Source: Bacillota bacterium (GTDB lineage Bacteria; Bacillota; Clostridia; Peptostreptococcales; Anaerovoracaceae). From it: a stretch of DNA of 7,491 nt. The DNA lies in NCBI GenBank assembly GCA_022706625.1, contig JAKJCD010000013.1:4480-11970 (forward strand), read 5' to 3'. The translations under genes and the position numbers were made by a program. Shown here one piece after another: positions 1-6,817 of this stretch. Numbering within the stretch: the stretch's first letter is position 1; every line of letters begins with the position of its first letter. Below the pieces are notes generated by a model, which was not told the DNA's origin, did not search any database, and saw only the letters and a list, made by a program, of their open reading frames with translations.

Positions 1-1
1 C

Positions 2-736
2 GGAAGAACAGAAGCCACCGGATACGGGATCGTATATTTTGCCAATTGCATGCTTGAAGCAAACGGCGAAAAAATGGCCGGCAAGAAAGTCGTTATCTCA
101 GGATTCGGCAACGTTGCCTGGGGCACCGCCTGCAAGCTGGACGAGCTTGGGGCCAAGGTTATTGCCTTCTCCGGTCCGGATGGATACATCCTGGACGAAG
201 CCGGAGTATCCGGAGAGAAGATCGACTATATGATCGATTTGAGAAACAGCGGAAAGAATATCTGCCAGCCTTATGCGGACAAGTTCCCCGGTTCAAAGTT
301 CATTCCCGGAAAGAAGCCTTGGGAAGTCAAAGCTGACCTGTATATCCCCTGTGCGATGCAGAATGATATCCGTTTGGAAGATGCTAAAAACATCTTGGCT
401 TCCGGAGCCAAGTTCCTTTGCGAAGGAGCAAACATGCCTACCACAAACGAAGCTCTTGACTATTTGATGAAGAACGGAGTCATCATCGGTCCCTGCAAGG
501 CTGCCAATGCCGGCGGCGTTGCCTGCTCATGCATCGAGATGGGACAGAATGCAGGACACACTGTATTCTCACCGGAGCAGGTGCACGCACAGCTTAAGAC
601 CATAATGATCAACATCCATGACAGCGCAGCCGCTGCCGCAAAAGAGTACGGTCTCGGCTACAATCTGGTTGCCGGAGCCAATATCGCCGGTTTCATGAAA
701 ATCGCCAATGCGATGATGGCCCAGGGCGTGGTCTAA
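2..736 (+). CDS. gdhA: Glutamate dehydrogenase, C-terminal part (5' end outside window)
   Basis: Catalyses the reversible oxidative deamination of glutamate to 2-oxoglutarate and ammonium in the cytoplasm. The reading frame is open from base 2, so the true start lies upstream. The 244 visible residues end at TAA (734-736), about the last 55% of a hexameric enzyme of roughly 447 aa. The fragment opens with GRTEATGYG, the family motif before the coenzyme domain. The Rossmann motif GFGNVAWG lies at fragment residues 34-41, SGPDGY at 57-62, and ANMPTTNEAL, NAGGV and the C-terminal GLGYNLVAGANIAGF follow. The catalytic lysine and aspartate lie upstream and cannot be checked. The Phe in GFGNVA and the Pro-Asp in SGPDG match the NAD-linked Clostridium symbiosum enzyme; Escherichia coli's NADP enzyme has GSGNVA. 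I therefore infer NAD preference (EC 1.4.1.2). The gene converges on the oxidoreductase gene and is followed by a terminator. Confidence 0.96.
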   Translation, partial: GRTEATGYGIVYFANCMLEANGEKMAGKKVVISGFGNVAWGTACKLDELGAKVIAFSGPDGYILDEAGVSGEKIDYMIDLRNSGKNICQPYADKFPGSKFIPGKKPWEVKADLYIPCAMQNDIRLEDAKNILASGAKFLCEGANMPTTNEALDYLMKNGVIIGPCKAANAGGVACSCIEMGQNAGHTVFSPEQVHAQLKTIMINIHDSAAAAAKEYGLGYNLVAGANIAGFMKIANAMMAQGVV

Positions 737-771
737 ATCCGAACAGTTAACCACTAAACTAATAATATTGA

Positions 772-800
772 AAAAGCGCAGCCTCGAAAGCTGCGCTTTT
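772..800. terminator. Intrinsic terminator after glutamate dehydrogenase, symmetrical
   Basis: A perfect 11-bp stem (772-782 with 790-800, AAAAGCGCAGC and its complement) encloses a 7-base loop, 35 bases past the TAA of glutamate dehydrogenase. The stem ends in A4/T4, so transcripts from either side gain a U-run. On the minus strand the tail is slightly longer (five Ts, then CAATATT). It most likely ends glutamate dehydrogenase transcription and can also act as a second stop for the convergent oxidoreductase gene. Confidence 0.9.
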
Positions 801-809
801 AATATGGCT

Positions 810-859
810 GAAGAAAAAAACGGAGTCAAGCCTAAAGACTTGACCCCGTTTTTTTCTTC
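810..859 (-). terminator. Intrinsic terminator of the pyruvate:ferredoxin oxidoreductase gene
   Basis: A 21-bp inverted repeat (810-830 with 839-859) around an 8-base loop starts 5 bases past the TAG stop of the minus-strand gene. The core stem is CGGGGTCAAG / CTTGACTCCG in minus-strand sense, flanked by a seven-A/seven-T tract. One position is not Watson-Crick: in minus-strand RNA it is a tolerated G-U pair (complements of 845 and 824), while in plus-strand RNA it is an A-C mismatch. This favours the minus-strand gene as the main user, although the plus direction also ends in a T-run. Confidence 0.93.
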
Positions 860-864
860 TTGTT

Positions 865-3800
865 CTACTGCGCAAGTTTCCTGTAGGATTCGTATCTTTC
901 CTTCGCATCCTCTTCAGCCTTTTTAAACAGCTTCTCGGCTTCTTCGGGGAATTCCGACAAAAGTGATGTGTACCTTACCTGCCCCATCAGGAATTCGCGG
1001 AAGTCCCTCTTGGGTTCTTTCGAGTCCAGAGCGAAGGGATTTTTGCCTTCTTTTTTCAGCTCCGGGTTGAAGCGGTAAAGATGCCAATAGCCCGTCTCGA
1101 CAGCATCCTTGGTGTCTTCCTGTGTCTTTCCCATCCCCTTCTTAATGCCATGGTTGATGCAGGGTGCATAGCAAATGATCAGAGATGGTCCGTCATAACT
1201 TTCGGCTTCCGTGATCGCCTTCAGCAATTGGTTTTTGTCCGCACCCATCCCTACCTGTGCCACATAAACATAGCCGTAGGAAATGGCCATCATGCCCAGA
1301 TCCTTTTTCTTGATCTTCTTCCCGGAGGCGGCAAACTTTGCTATAGCGGCCGTGGGGGTTGATTTTGAAGATTGACCACCCGTATTGGAGTACACCTCTG
1401 TATCAAATACGAGAACATTGATGTCTTCGCCCGAAGCAAGCACATGGTCCAACCCGCCGTAGCCGATGTCATAGGCCCATCCGTCTCCTCCGAGGGCCCA
1501 GACAGATTTTTTGACCAAAAAGTCTTTTCTATCGGTTATTTCTTTCAACAGAGCTTTTGTTTCAGCATCCTTGGCCGTCGCTTTACCTATTGCTTCCAGC
1601 ACCTTTTCACTAACTTCCCTTGATGACTCACCATCATTCTTTTTGGCGATCCAGTTTTCAAAGGCTTCTTTCATGTCAGAAGGGATACTTTTCTCCATCA
1701 GTGCTTCCATACTGTCCTGTATCTTGCTTCTCATCTGCCTGACACCTATGGCCATACCCAAGCCATATTCCGCATTATCCTCAAAGAGAGAATTTGCCCA
1801 GGAAGGTCCGCGGCCGTTCTCATCCTTGCAATAAGGCATGCTGGGGGCGGGTGCTCCCCAAATAGATGAGCAGCCTGTCGCATTTGAGATCATCATCCTG
1901 TCTCCGAAAAGCTGTGTCACCAATTTGATATATGGTGTTTCTCCGCAGCCGGCGCAGGCACCGGAAAACTCGATATACGGCTGTGCAAATTGGCTTCCTT
2001 TGATAGTCGCTTTGTTCATAAGACCGTCCTTGATGGATACGGTCTGACCGTATTCCCAATTCTCGGCCTGCTCCATCTGTGATTCGATGGGTTTCATTAA
2101 GAGGGCCTTGTTCTTGGCCGGACAGATATCCGCACAGTTTCCGCATCCTAAGCAATCCAGAGGAGATACCTGCATTCTGTATTCCAAACCCTCAAAGCCC
2201 TTCCCCGTCGCCTTAAGGCTTACAAACCCTTCGGGAGCTTTTGCCTTTTCTTCGGCTGAGACAAGGACGGGGCGAATAGAAGCATGGGGGCAGACAAATG
2301 AGCACTGGTTGCACTGTATGCAGTTTTCCGGAATCCATTCCGGCACGTTGATCGCAACGCCTCGTTTCTCATATGCCGCCGTCCCCGATGGGAAGGTCCC
2401 GTCTTCCCTTCCAACGAAGGCGCTGACGGGAAGCTCATCTCCCTCCTGACGGTTCATGGGGATCATGACTTCTTCAATAAACTCAGGGCGATCTTTGGTT
2501 ACGGGAACTGCATCCACTGCATCCGCCCAATTTGCGGGTACATTGATTTTAGACAGTTCCTCGATGCCCTTATCGATAGCTGTATTATTCATAGCAACTA
2601 TATTAGCTCCCTTTTTCCCATAGGTGTGTTCCACCGCCTCTTTAAGATAGGCAACTGCCTCTTCAACGGGGATCACCTGTGCAAGCCTAAAGAAAGCCGA
2701 TTGCATGACCATGTTTATACGGTTCCCGAGACCGATTTCTTCCGCAATCTTCGTCGCATTTATAGTATAGAAATTTATCCCTTTCTCAGCGAGATATTTT
2801 TTTATGCCAGCGGGCAGATGCTCATCCAGTTCACTATCGCTCCAAAGACAGTTCAAAAGGAATGTACCGCCTTTCTTGAGCCCTTTAAGAAGGTTGTACT
2901 GGTTTACGTACGCCTGGTTGTGACAGGCAATGAAATCTGCCTCGTTGACCAGATAAGGAGATTGGATCTTTTTCTTACCGAAGCGAAGATGGGAGACGGT
3001 AACGCCTCCGGACTTCTTTGAATCGTAGGCAAAGTAACCTTGAGCAAAAAGGTCCGTTTTATCGCCGATTATTTTGATAGCGTTCTTGTTGGCGCCTACC
3101 GTGCCATCGGATCCAAGCCCCCAGAATTTGCAGCGGATAGTCCCTGCAGGTTCGGTGTGGATACCTTCCACGGTATCCAAAGAAGTGAATGTAACATCGT
3201 CCACTATACCGATGGTAAAATGATCCTTAGGCTCATCTTTGGCCAGGTTATCATAAACGGCAACTATCTGACCTGGAGTCGTATCTTTGGAACCAAGCCC
3301 GTATCTCCCGCCGTAGATTTCCGGCGCATTCTTTTCATTGTAATACATGGAACGAACATCCATGTAAAGAGGGTCGCCCAGGGCGCCGGGTTCCTTTGTC
3401 CTCTCCATCACGGCAATGCGTTTTACGGTTTTCGGCATTACTGCTCTCAGGTATTCGGGTGCAAAAGGTCTGTAAAGCCTTACTTTGATAAGCCCTATTT
3501 TCTTGCCTTCCAGCCTTAAGAAGTTTATAGTTTCTTCGATCGTATCGCAGACAGAGCCCATCGCTATTATCACATGCTCGGCTTTCGGATCCCCGACATA
3601 ATCAAAGAGCTTATATTTTCTTCCGGTCAGTTCTCCGATTTTGTTCATATAGTCTTCAACAACAGCCGGCACAGCTTCGTAGAATTTATTCGAAGCCTCC
3701 CTTGCCTGGAAGAAGATATCCGGATTCTGATTAGTTCCGCGAATGACCGGATGTTCCGGATTTAAAGCGTTATCACGGAATCTTTGGACAGCCTCCATAT

Positions 3801-4389
3801 CCAACAGCTTTGCAAAATCTTCATACTCAATAGTCTCGATTTTCTGTATCTCATGCGAAGTCCTGAAACCATCGAAGAAGTGCAGGAACGGTACTCTGCT
3901 TTTAATGGCCGAAAGATGCGCGACCCCTGCCAAATCCATTACTTCCTGCACTGAGCCTGATGCCAGAAGGGCAAACCCGGTCTGTCTTGTGGACATCACA
4001 TCGGAGTGGTCTCCAAAAATATTTAATGCATGGGTGGCTAAAGATCGTGCGGAAACGTGAAATACTCCGGGAAGAAGTTCCCCTGCGATTTTATACATAT
4101 TAGGGATCATCAATAACAGCCCTTGAGACGCCGTGTATGTGGTGGTGAGAGCACCTGCTGCTAAAGAGCCGTGGACTGCGCCGGCAGCCCCCGCTTCAGA
4201 CTGCATTTCAACCACCTTAACTTTCTGTCCGAAAATGTTTTTCTTCCCGTAAGCTGCCCATTCGTCAACCGCTTCCGCCATATTGGACGAAGGGGTAATG
4301 GGATAGATCGCCGCTACTTCGGTAAATGCATAAGACACATACGAAGCAGCGGTGTTTCCATCCATTGTTTTCATTTTGTTTTTTGTCAT
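865..4389 (-). CDS. nifJ: Pyruvate:ferredoxin (flavodoxin) oxidoreductase, single-chain
   Basis: Also called por. Cytoplasmic enzyme converting pyruvate and CoA to acetyl-CoA and CO2 while reducing ferredoxin, the central pyruvate step of anaerobes. The 1174 residues show the fused domain order of the homodimeric family. The substrate domain has YPITPSS at 29-35. Domains II and III (gamma-type) follow to about 630, then the EKR linker region. A two-cluster ferredoxin domain has C690/C693/C696/C700 and C746/C749/C752/C756. The C-terminal thiamine-diphosphate domain has GDGWAYDIG from 968 and YSNTGGQ at 1000-1006. The proximal [4Fe-4S] cluster ligands are C812, C815, C840 and C1077; the first three carry the same numbers as in the Desulfovibrio africanus structure. 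The chain stops near where that enzyme's roughly 60-residue protective C-terminal domain would begin, so that domain is absent. The start ATG (4387-4389) follows an AAAGGAGA site with 6-base spacing. The gene has its own promoter and terminator. No frameshift or missing motif is seen. Confidence 0.98.
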   Translation of the reverse strand: MTKNKMKTMDGNTAASYVSYAFTEVAAIYPITPSSNMAEAVDEWAAYGKKNIFGQKVKVVEMQSEAGAAGAVHGSLAAGALTTTYTASQGLLLMIPNMYKIAGELLPGVFHVSARSLATHALNIFGDHSDVMSTRQTGFALLASGSVQEVMDLAGVAHLSAIKSRVPFLHFFDGFRTSHEIQKIETIEYEDFAKLLDMEAVQRFRDNALNPEHPVIRGTNQNPDIFFQAREASNKFYEAVPAVVEDYMNKIGELTGRKYKLFDYVGDPKAEHVIIAMGSVCDTIEETINFLRLEGKKIGLIKVRLYRPFAPEYLRAVMPKTVKRIAVMERTKEPGALGDPLYMDVRSMYYNEKNAPEIYGGRYGLGSKDTTPGQIVAVYDNLAKDEPKDHFTIGIVDDVTFTSLDTVEGIHTEPAGTIRCKFWGLGSDGTVGANKNAIKIIGDKTDLFAQGYFAYDSKKSGGVTVSHLRFGKKKIQSPYLVNEADFIACHNQAYVNQYNLLKGLKKGGTFLLNCLWSDSELDEHLPAGIKKYLAEKGINFYTINATKIAEEIGLGNRINMVMQSAFFRLAQVIPVEEAVAYLKEAVEHTYGKKGANIVAMNNTAIDKGIEELSKINVPANWADAVDAVPVTKDRPEFIEEVMIPMNRQEGDELPVSAFVGREDGTFPSGTAAYEKRGVAINVPEWIPENCIQCNQCSFVCPHASIRPVLVSAEEKAKAPEGFVSLKATGKGFEGLEYRMQVSPLDCLGCGNCADICPAKNKALLMKPIESQMEQAENWEYGQTVSIKDGLMNKATIKGSQFAQPYIEFSGACAGCGETPYIKLVTQLFGDRMMISNATGCSSIWGAPAPSMPYCKDENGRGPSWANSLFEDNAEYGLGMAIGVRQMRSKIQDSMEALMEKSIPSDMKEAFENWIAKKNDGESSREVSEKVLEAIGKATAKDAETKALLKEITDRKDFLVKKSVWALGGDGWAYDIGYGGLDHVLASGEDINVLVFDTEVYSNTGGQSSKSTPTAAIAKFAASGKKIKKKDLGMMAISYGYVYVAQVGMGADKNQLLKAITEAESYDGPSLIICYAPCINHGIKKGMGKTQEDTKDAVETGYWHLYRFNPELKKEGKNPFALDSKEPKRDFREFLMGQVRYTSLLSEFPEEAEKLFKKAEEDAKERYESYRKLAQ

Positions 4390-4394
4390 GTTTT

Positions 4395-4402
4395 TCTCCT
4401 TT
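4395..4402 (-). promoter_or_regulatory. Ribosome binding site of nifJ
   Basis: AAAGGAGA in minus-strand sense, with the AGGAG core (4396-4400) ending 6 bases before the ATG. It fixes the start at 4389 rather than at the in-frame Met codons 6 and 9. A weak 5-bp hairpin (4407-4411 with 4420-4424) sits just upstream and is not strong enough to call regulatory. Confidence 0.85.
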
Positions 4403-4460
4403 GCTAAACTATCTATTAGTAGTTATTTTGTAGACTCTTAATGCTTTGTTGTTTATCCTT

Positions 4461-4478
4461 CCGGCTGATCAATCCGGC
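4461..4478. repeat. Imperfect palindrome in the nifJ leader
   Basis: CCGG, TGATCA and CCGG are arranged as a near-palindrome offset by one base (left arm CCGG-C-TGA, right arm TCA-AT-CCGG). It lies in the roughly 107-base untranslated leader predicted for nifJ, about 20-36 bases past the likely start point. It could be a protein-binding dyad or a small RNA hairpin (CCGG paired with CCGG). No known riboswitch pattern is recognised around it. Confidence 0.4.
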
Positions 4479-4483
4479 GTTAC

Positions 4484-4503
4484 ACCGCATAATACCGCAT
4501 AAT
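4484..4503. repeat. Perfect 10-bp tandem repeat at the nifJ transcription start
   Basis: ACCGCATAAT occurs twice with no spacer (4484-4493 and 4494-4503), directly abutting the predicted -10 box at 4504. The copies cover the predicted start of transcription at about 4497. The position suits an operator that blocks RNA polymerase or open-complex formation. The regulator is unknown, and this is not the Rex-type TTGTTAA-N4-TTAACAA dyad. Confidence 0.7.
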
Positions 4504-4532
4504 ATTATATACAATTCCCAATGCTTTATCAA
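4504..4532 (-). promoter_or_regulatory. Sigma-A-type promoter of nifJ
   Basis: In minus-strand sense: TTGATA (4527-4532), a 17-base spacer, then TATAAT (4504-4509). The -35 is five of six consensus bases and the -10 is perfect, with ideal spacing. Transcription should start near 4497, giving an untranslated leader of about 107 bases. The promoter is flanked by one pair of 10-bp direct repeats upstream and one pair downstream, suggesting regulation on top of a strong core. Confidence 0.85.
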
Positions 4533-4538
4533 GCTTTC

Positions 4539-4560
4539 ACTTCCTTATAAACTTCCTTAT
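4539..4560. repeat. Pair of perfect 10-bp direct repeats upstream of the nifJ -35 box
   Basis: ACTTCCTTAT occurs at 4539-4548 and 4551-4560 (minus-strand sense ATAAGGAAGT, two bases, ATAAGGAAGT), a 12-bp period. The block ends 6 bases upstream of the -35 hexamer, about -42 to -63 from the predicted start. Direct repeats spaced close to one helical turn at this place are typical of activators that touch RNA polymerase, such as response regulators. The binding protein cannot be named from sequence. Confidence 0.65.
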
Positions 4561-4600
4561 TTCAGCAACAAACCGTGATTTTTACTGCGGCAAATAGTAA

Positions 4601-4625
4601 CCGGTGCAACAGAAGGCTGCACCGG
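4601..4625 (-). terminator. Probable terminator after the C69 dipeptidase gene
   Basis: A perfect 8-bp GC-rich stem (4601-4608 with 4618-4625, CCGGTGCA and its complement) has a 9-base loop and lies 43 bases past the TGA stop. Reading leftward, the tail is TTACTATTTG, only moderately T-rich. A further 5 bp can form outside (4596-4600 with 4632-4636) across a 6-base bulge. Termination may be incomplete, allowing some read-through into nifJ. Confidence 0.65.
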
Positions 4626-4668
4626 CATAATTTACTGATAATGAATAGCTGCTGCGGTCTTTGACGGT

Positions 4669-6657
4669 TCACTTGGTGAGCAATATCACTGTGTTGTCCT
4701 TTTCGTTGTAATCCACGCTGCAATCGATATGTATGACTATGTCTCTCAGCTTGTAATAGTTATATCCGTCAATATTATAGCCTTCGATGGAAAGAGCTTC
4801 ACCCTTGGCTGTGATCCCCTGGCTCCCTGCTTTAACAGATTTTACTGCGGCGCTCAGAGCTGACAGATCGCTGCCGGATTTCTCATATGCCTTGCCGGGC
4901 AGGATCTCGATAATCCCTTTGCCCGCATCATATGTCACATTGAATTTGCTTCCGGTAACGGCAAGGATCGCGGCCAGGTCCCTCAGTTTATAATAATTGG
5001 ACCCGTCGATGAAATATCCCTGAAGCGCCGAAGCCGTTCCGTTTAAAGTCACCTTTTGAGTGGATAATGCTGCAGTCTTACCCGAAGTCTCTCCAGGTTT
5101 TTCTAAAGGTTGAGCCGGTCCGCTCTCCAGAGGAATACTGAGCTCTTTGTATATTTCCGCCAGCCTTTCTTCTCCAAGGAGGCTGGGGACATAAGGCGTT
5201 CTTATCTCATAATCCTCTTTGTATACCTGATCGCAGGCCAGATCAAAGAAATGAGTATTCAGTTCTTTATATATAAGTGTGGCGTCATCATAAGCCTTTT
5301 GCAGTTTTTCCACAGTATAACTTGTAGCAAGCTCGATCGCTTTTTTTGAACCTGCTTTGATAAACTCTTTTTCCTTTTCTTTCAGCTCTTTGATAAGGCG
5401 GGCTTCTTCTTTTTTATAATACTCTCTGACATATTTGCCGTAAAGCTCACGGTCCAGGCCGCTTAAGGCTGAAACCCCCCGCATAGTCCAGTAAGCTGAA
5501 TCCGGGGTATACTGATTGCCCGTTAAATAGTAGGGTTCTATTGATTTCGCAGTTCCGCCGATTATCGGAACGTACATGGCATGTTCGGCATTTCCCATTG
5601 CTACCCAAAGCACGCCGCCCAACTCTTTCGGGTAATCATTTTTGATCTGGATTATATGGCATTCGGATTGTTCGATGACACCGATGGCCCTGACCTTACC
5701 TTTGTTCTCAGGCAAGTTTACGTCATAGGGAGTACCCTCATAGCGATATCTCTGTAACTCCATAACATCTTCAAGGCTGATCTTTTTGGAAGTCTTTTGG
5801 AACAGATCGAATTCCTTGGCATCATGAGGTATATTCTTTGATGGATCGAGGAAGTTGATCCCTCCCCAGAGTCTGTCCCTGTTCCCGTCGGCCAACGGCT
5901 CTGCATAAGTCTTTTTAATATTGATCAATCCGTTCTCTTCTACTAAAAAGCCACGTGTTTTGGGCAGGTTCACTAAATCTTCTGAGGCATAAACATTATC
6001 CTTATCGCTGACGTCGACTCTTCCCAGCATAAAGCAATTTGGGAATACCGAATAGCAGTCGTCGGGGTATTTCACAGCGCAATACTGGTGTCCCGTTAAT
6101 AATTCCATATACCATATTTCTTTCTGGTCGGCTATGATTACTACAGCTCCTTCCTGGCAGCCTTTTTCGTCCATGATCGTGCCAAGAAGCTCGACCCCCT
6201 CTTTAGCGGTTTTTATTCTGGGCAGCACTACGGTTACCATGGATGATTCGTAGATGCCGTCATCGGTCAAAGGATCGGCTTCCAAGGCGGCCTCATTGCA
6301 TTCCGCCGTTACGGTAGCCGTCATTGCGACGCCGTACTCGTTCCAACCGGCGGCTTCGAAGATGTCCCCATCCTCCTGATACCCATCGGGGACGGCAATG
6401 TACTTATAGGTTTGCTTGGGCATTGGCCAGGTGAATCCGTATGCATCCTCATACATATCTCCCGGAGCATAAGTCTTGGCGGGAACAACTATAAACGTTT
6501 TGTTGTATGACGAGCTCCAGTCTTCGGTCCTCGCAATAATCGGATTCCCATCGGCCGAGACATTCTTGCCGATTATTGTGGCTGTACACGCAAATGTGGG
6601 TGTCAGGTTCCCAAGCACCAACAACAATGTTAACAAAAATGATATTCGTTTTCTCAT
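4669..6657 (-). CDS. Secreted C69-family dipeptidase with two C-terminal stalk repeats
   Basis: Predicted Ntn-hydrolase of peptidase family C69 (PepD-like), probably releasing amino acids from dipeptides outside the membrane. The 662 residues start with a signal peptide: MRKR, a hydrophobic stretch to about residue 18, then TPTFA before C24. C24 opens the family motif CTATIIGKNVSADGN...ARTEDW and is the expected N-terminal nucleophile, so cleavage after A23 would expose it. Other family marks are RYEGTPYD (305-312) and LGGVLWVAMGNAEH around W351. A charged helical, coiled-coil-like stretch spans about 412-445. After a Pro/Gly/Ser/Thr-rich linker (about 505-534) come two copies of the copper-amine-oxidase-N-like stalk repeat, with NYYKLRD at 554-560 and 633-639, 79 residues apart. 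The roughly 130-residue extension is absent from plain family members. There is no sortase motif or membrane anchor; the stalk repeats may bind the cell wall. A bile-salt-hydrolase relative is less likely. The start at 6657 is backed by AAGGAGG, 9 bases away. Confidence 0.92.
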   Translation of the reverse strand: MRKRISFLLTLLLVLGNLTPTFACTATIIGKNVSADGNPIIARTEDWSSSYNKTFIVVPAKTYAPGDMYEDAYGFTWPMPKQTYKYIAVPDGYQEDGDIFEAAGWNEYGVAMTATVTAECNEAALEADPLTDDGIYESSMVTVVLPRIKTAKEGVELLGTIMDEKGCQEGAVVIIADQKEIWYMELLTGHQYCAVKYPDDCYSVFPNCFMLGRVDVSDKDNVYASEDLVNLPKTRGFLVEENGLINIKKTYAEPLADGNRDRLWGGINFLDPSKNIPHDAKEFDLFQKTSKKISLEDVMELQRYRYEGTPYDVNLPENKGKVRAIGVIEQSECHIIQIKNDYPKELGGVLWVAMGNAEHAMYVPIIGGTAKSIEPYYLTGNQYTPDSAYWTMRGVSALSGLDRELYGKYVREYYKKEEARLIKELKEKEKEFIKAGSKKAIELATSYTVEKLQKAYDDATLIYKELNTHFFDLACDQVYKEDYEIRTPYVPSLLGEERLAEIYKELSIPLESGPAQPLEKPGETSGKTAALSTQKVTLNGTASALQGYFIDGSNYYKLRDLAAILAVTGSKFNVTYDAGKGIIEILPGKAYEKSGSDLSALSAAVKSVKAGSQGITAKGEALSIEGYNIDGYNYYKLRDIVIHIDCSVDYNEKDNTVILLTK

Positions 6658-6666
6658 CGTGTAAAC

Positions 6667-6673
6667 CCTCCTT
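6667..6673 (-). promoter_or_regulatory. Ribosome binding site of the dipeptidase gene
   Basis: AAGGAGG in minus-strand sense is a perfect match to the anti-Shine-Dalgarno core, 9 bases before the ATG at 6655-6657. It supports this start, which also gives a complete signal peptide. Confidence 0.9.
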
Positions 6674-6708
6674 GCTTATGAGCGAAGTTGATTTTTTCTG
6701 TTGATTCT

Positions 6709-6736
6709 ATCATACAAGAACGTCTTTTTTTGTCAA
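6709..6736 (-). promoter_or_regulatory. Sigma-A-type promoter of the dipeptidase gene
   Basis: In minus-strand sense: TTGACA (6731-6736, perfect consensus), a 16-base spacer with an A-run, then TATGAT (6709-6714, five of six). The predicted start is near 6702, leaving a leader of about 45 bases before the ATG. It sits back to back with the rightward promoter. Confidence 0.82.
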
Positions 6737-6787
6737 GGATTGTAAAGGAAGGATTTGGATATGCTATTTATTTAATATATGAAAATG

Positions 6788-6817
6788 TTGATTAATACTA
6801 ACGCTTGGTTATATAAT
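6788..6817 (+). promoter_or_regulatory. Likely promoter of the AI-2E family transporter gene
   Basis: TTGATT (6788-6793), an 18-base spacer, then TATAAT (6812-6817). The predicted start near 6824 gives a leader of about 35 bases to the ATG at 6859. A second TATAAT at 6842-6847 has no matching -35 and would start transcription almost at the ATG, so the first is preferred. An inverted repeat covers both hexamers. Confidence 0.65.

Noticed and set aside
569..829. Minus-strand 86-codon open frame across the end of glutamate dehydrogenase
   Set aside because: It runs through the terminator hairpin and antisense to conserved dehydrogenase motifs, with no supporting start signal.
2626..3519. Plus-strand open frames of 131 and 159 codons opposite nifJ
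   Set aside because: They lie antisense to strongly conserved oxidoreductase sequence, give low-complexity unfamiliar proteins and lack ribosome sites. They are shadows of the real frame.
4390..4500. Riboswitch or T-box in the nifJ leader
   Set aside because: No recognisable aptamer core, T-box sequence or leader terminator. Only short weak hairpins are present.
4484..4560. Possible CRISPR-like or integration-site repeats
   Set aside because: Only two copies of each 10-mer, with 0-2 base spacing, no spacers and no nearby cas or integrase gene. A regulatory reading fits better.
6586..6657. Lipoprotein signal (cysteine at residue 24 after the hydrophobic stretch)
   Set aside because: The residues before the cysteine (TFA) fit a lipobox poorly, and the cysteine is the expected catalytic N-terminal residue of family C69.
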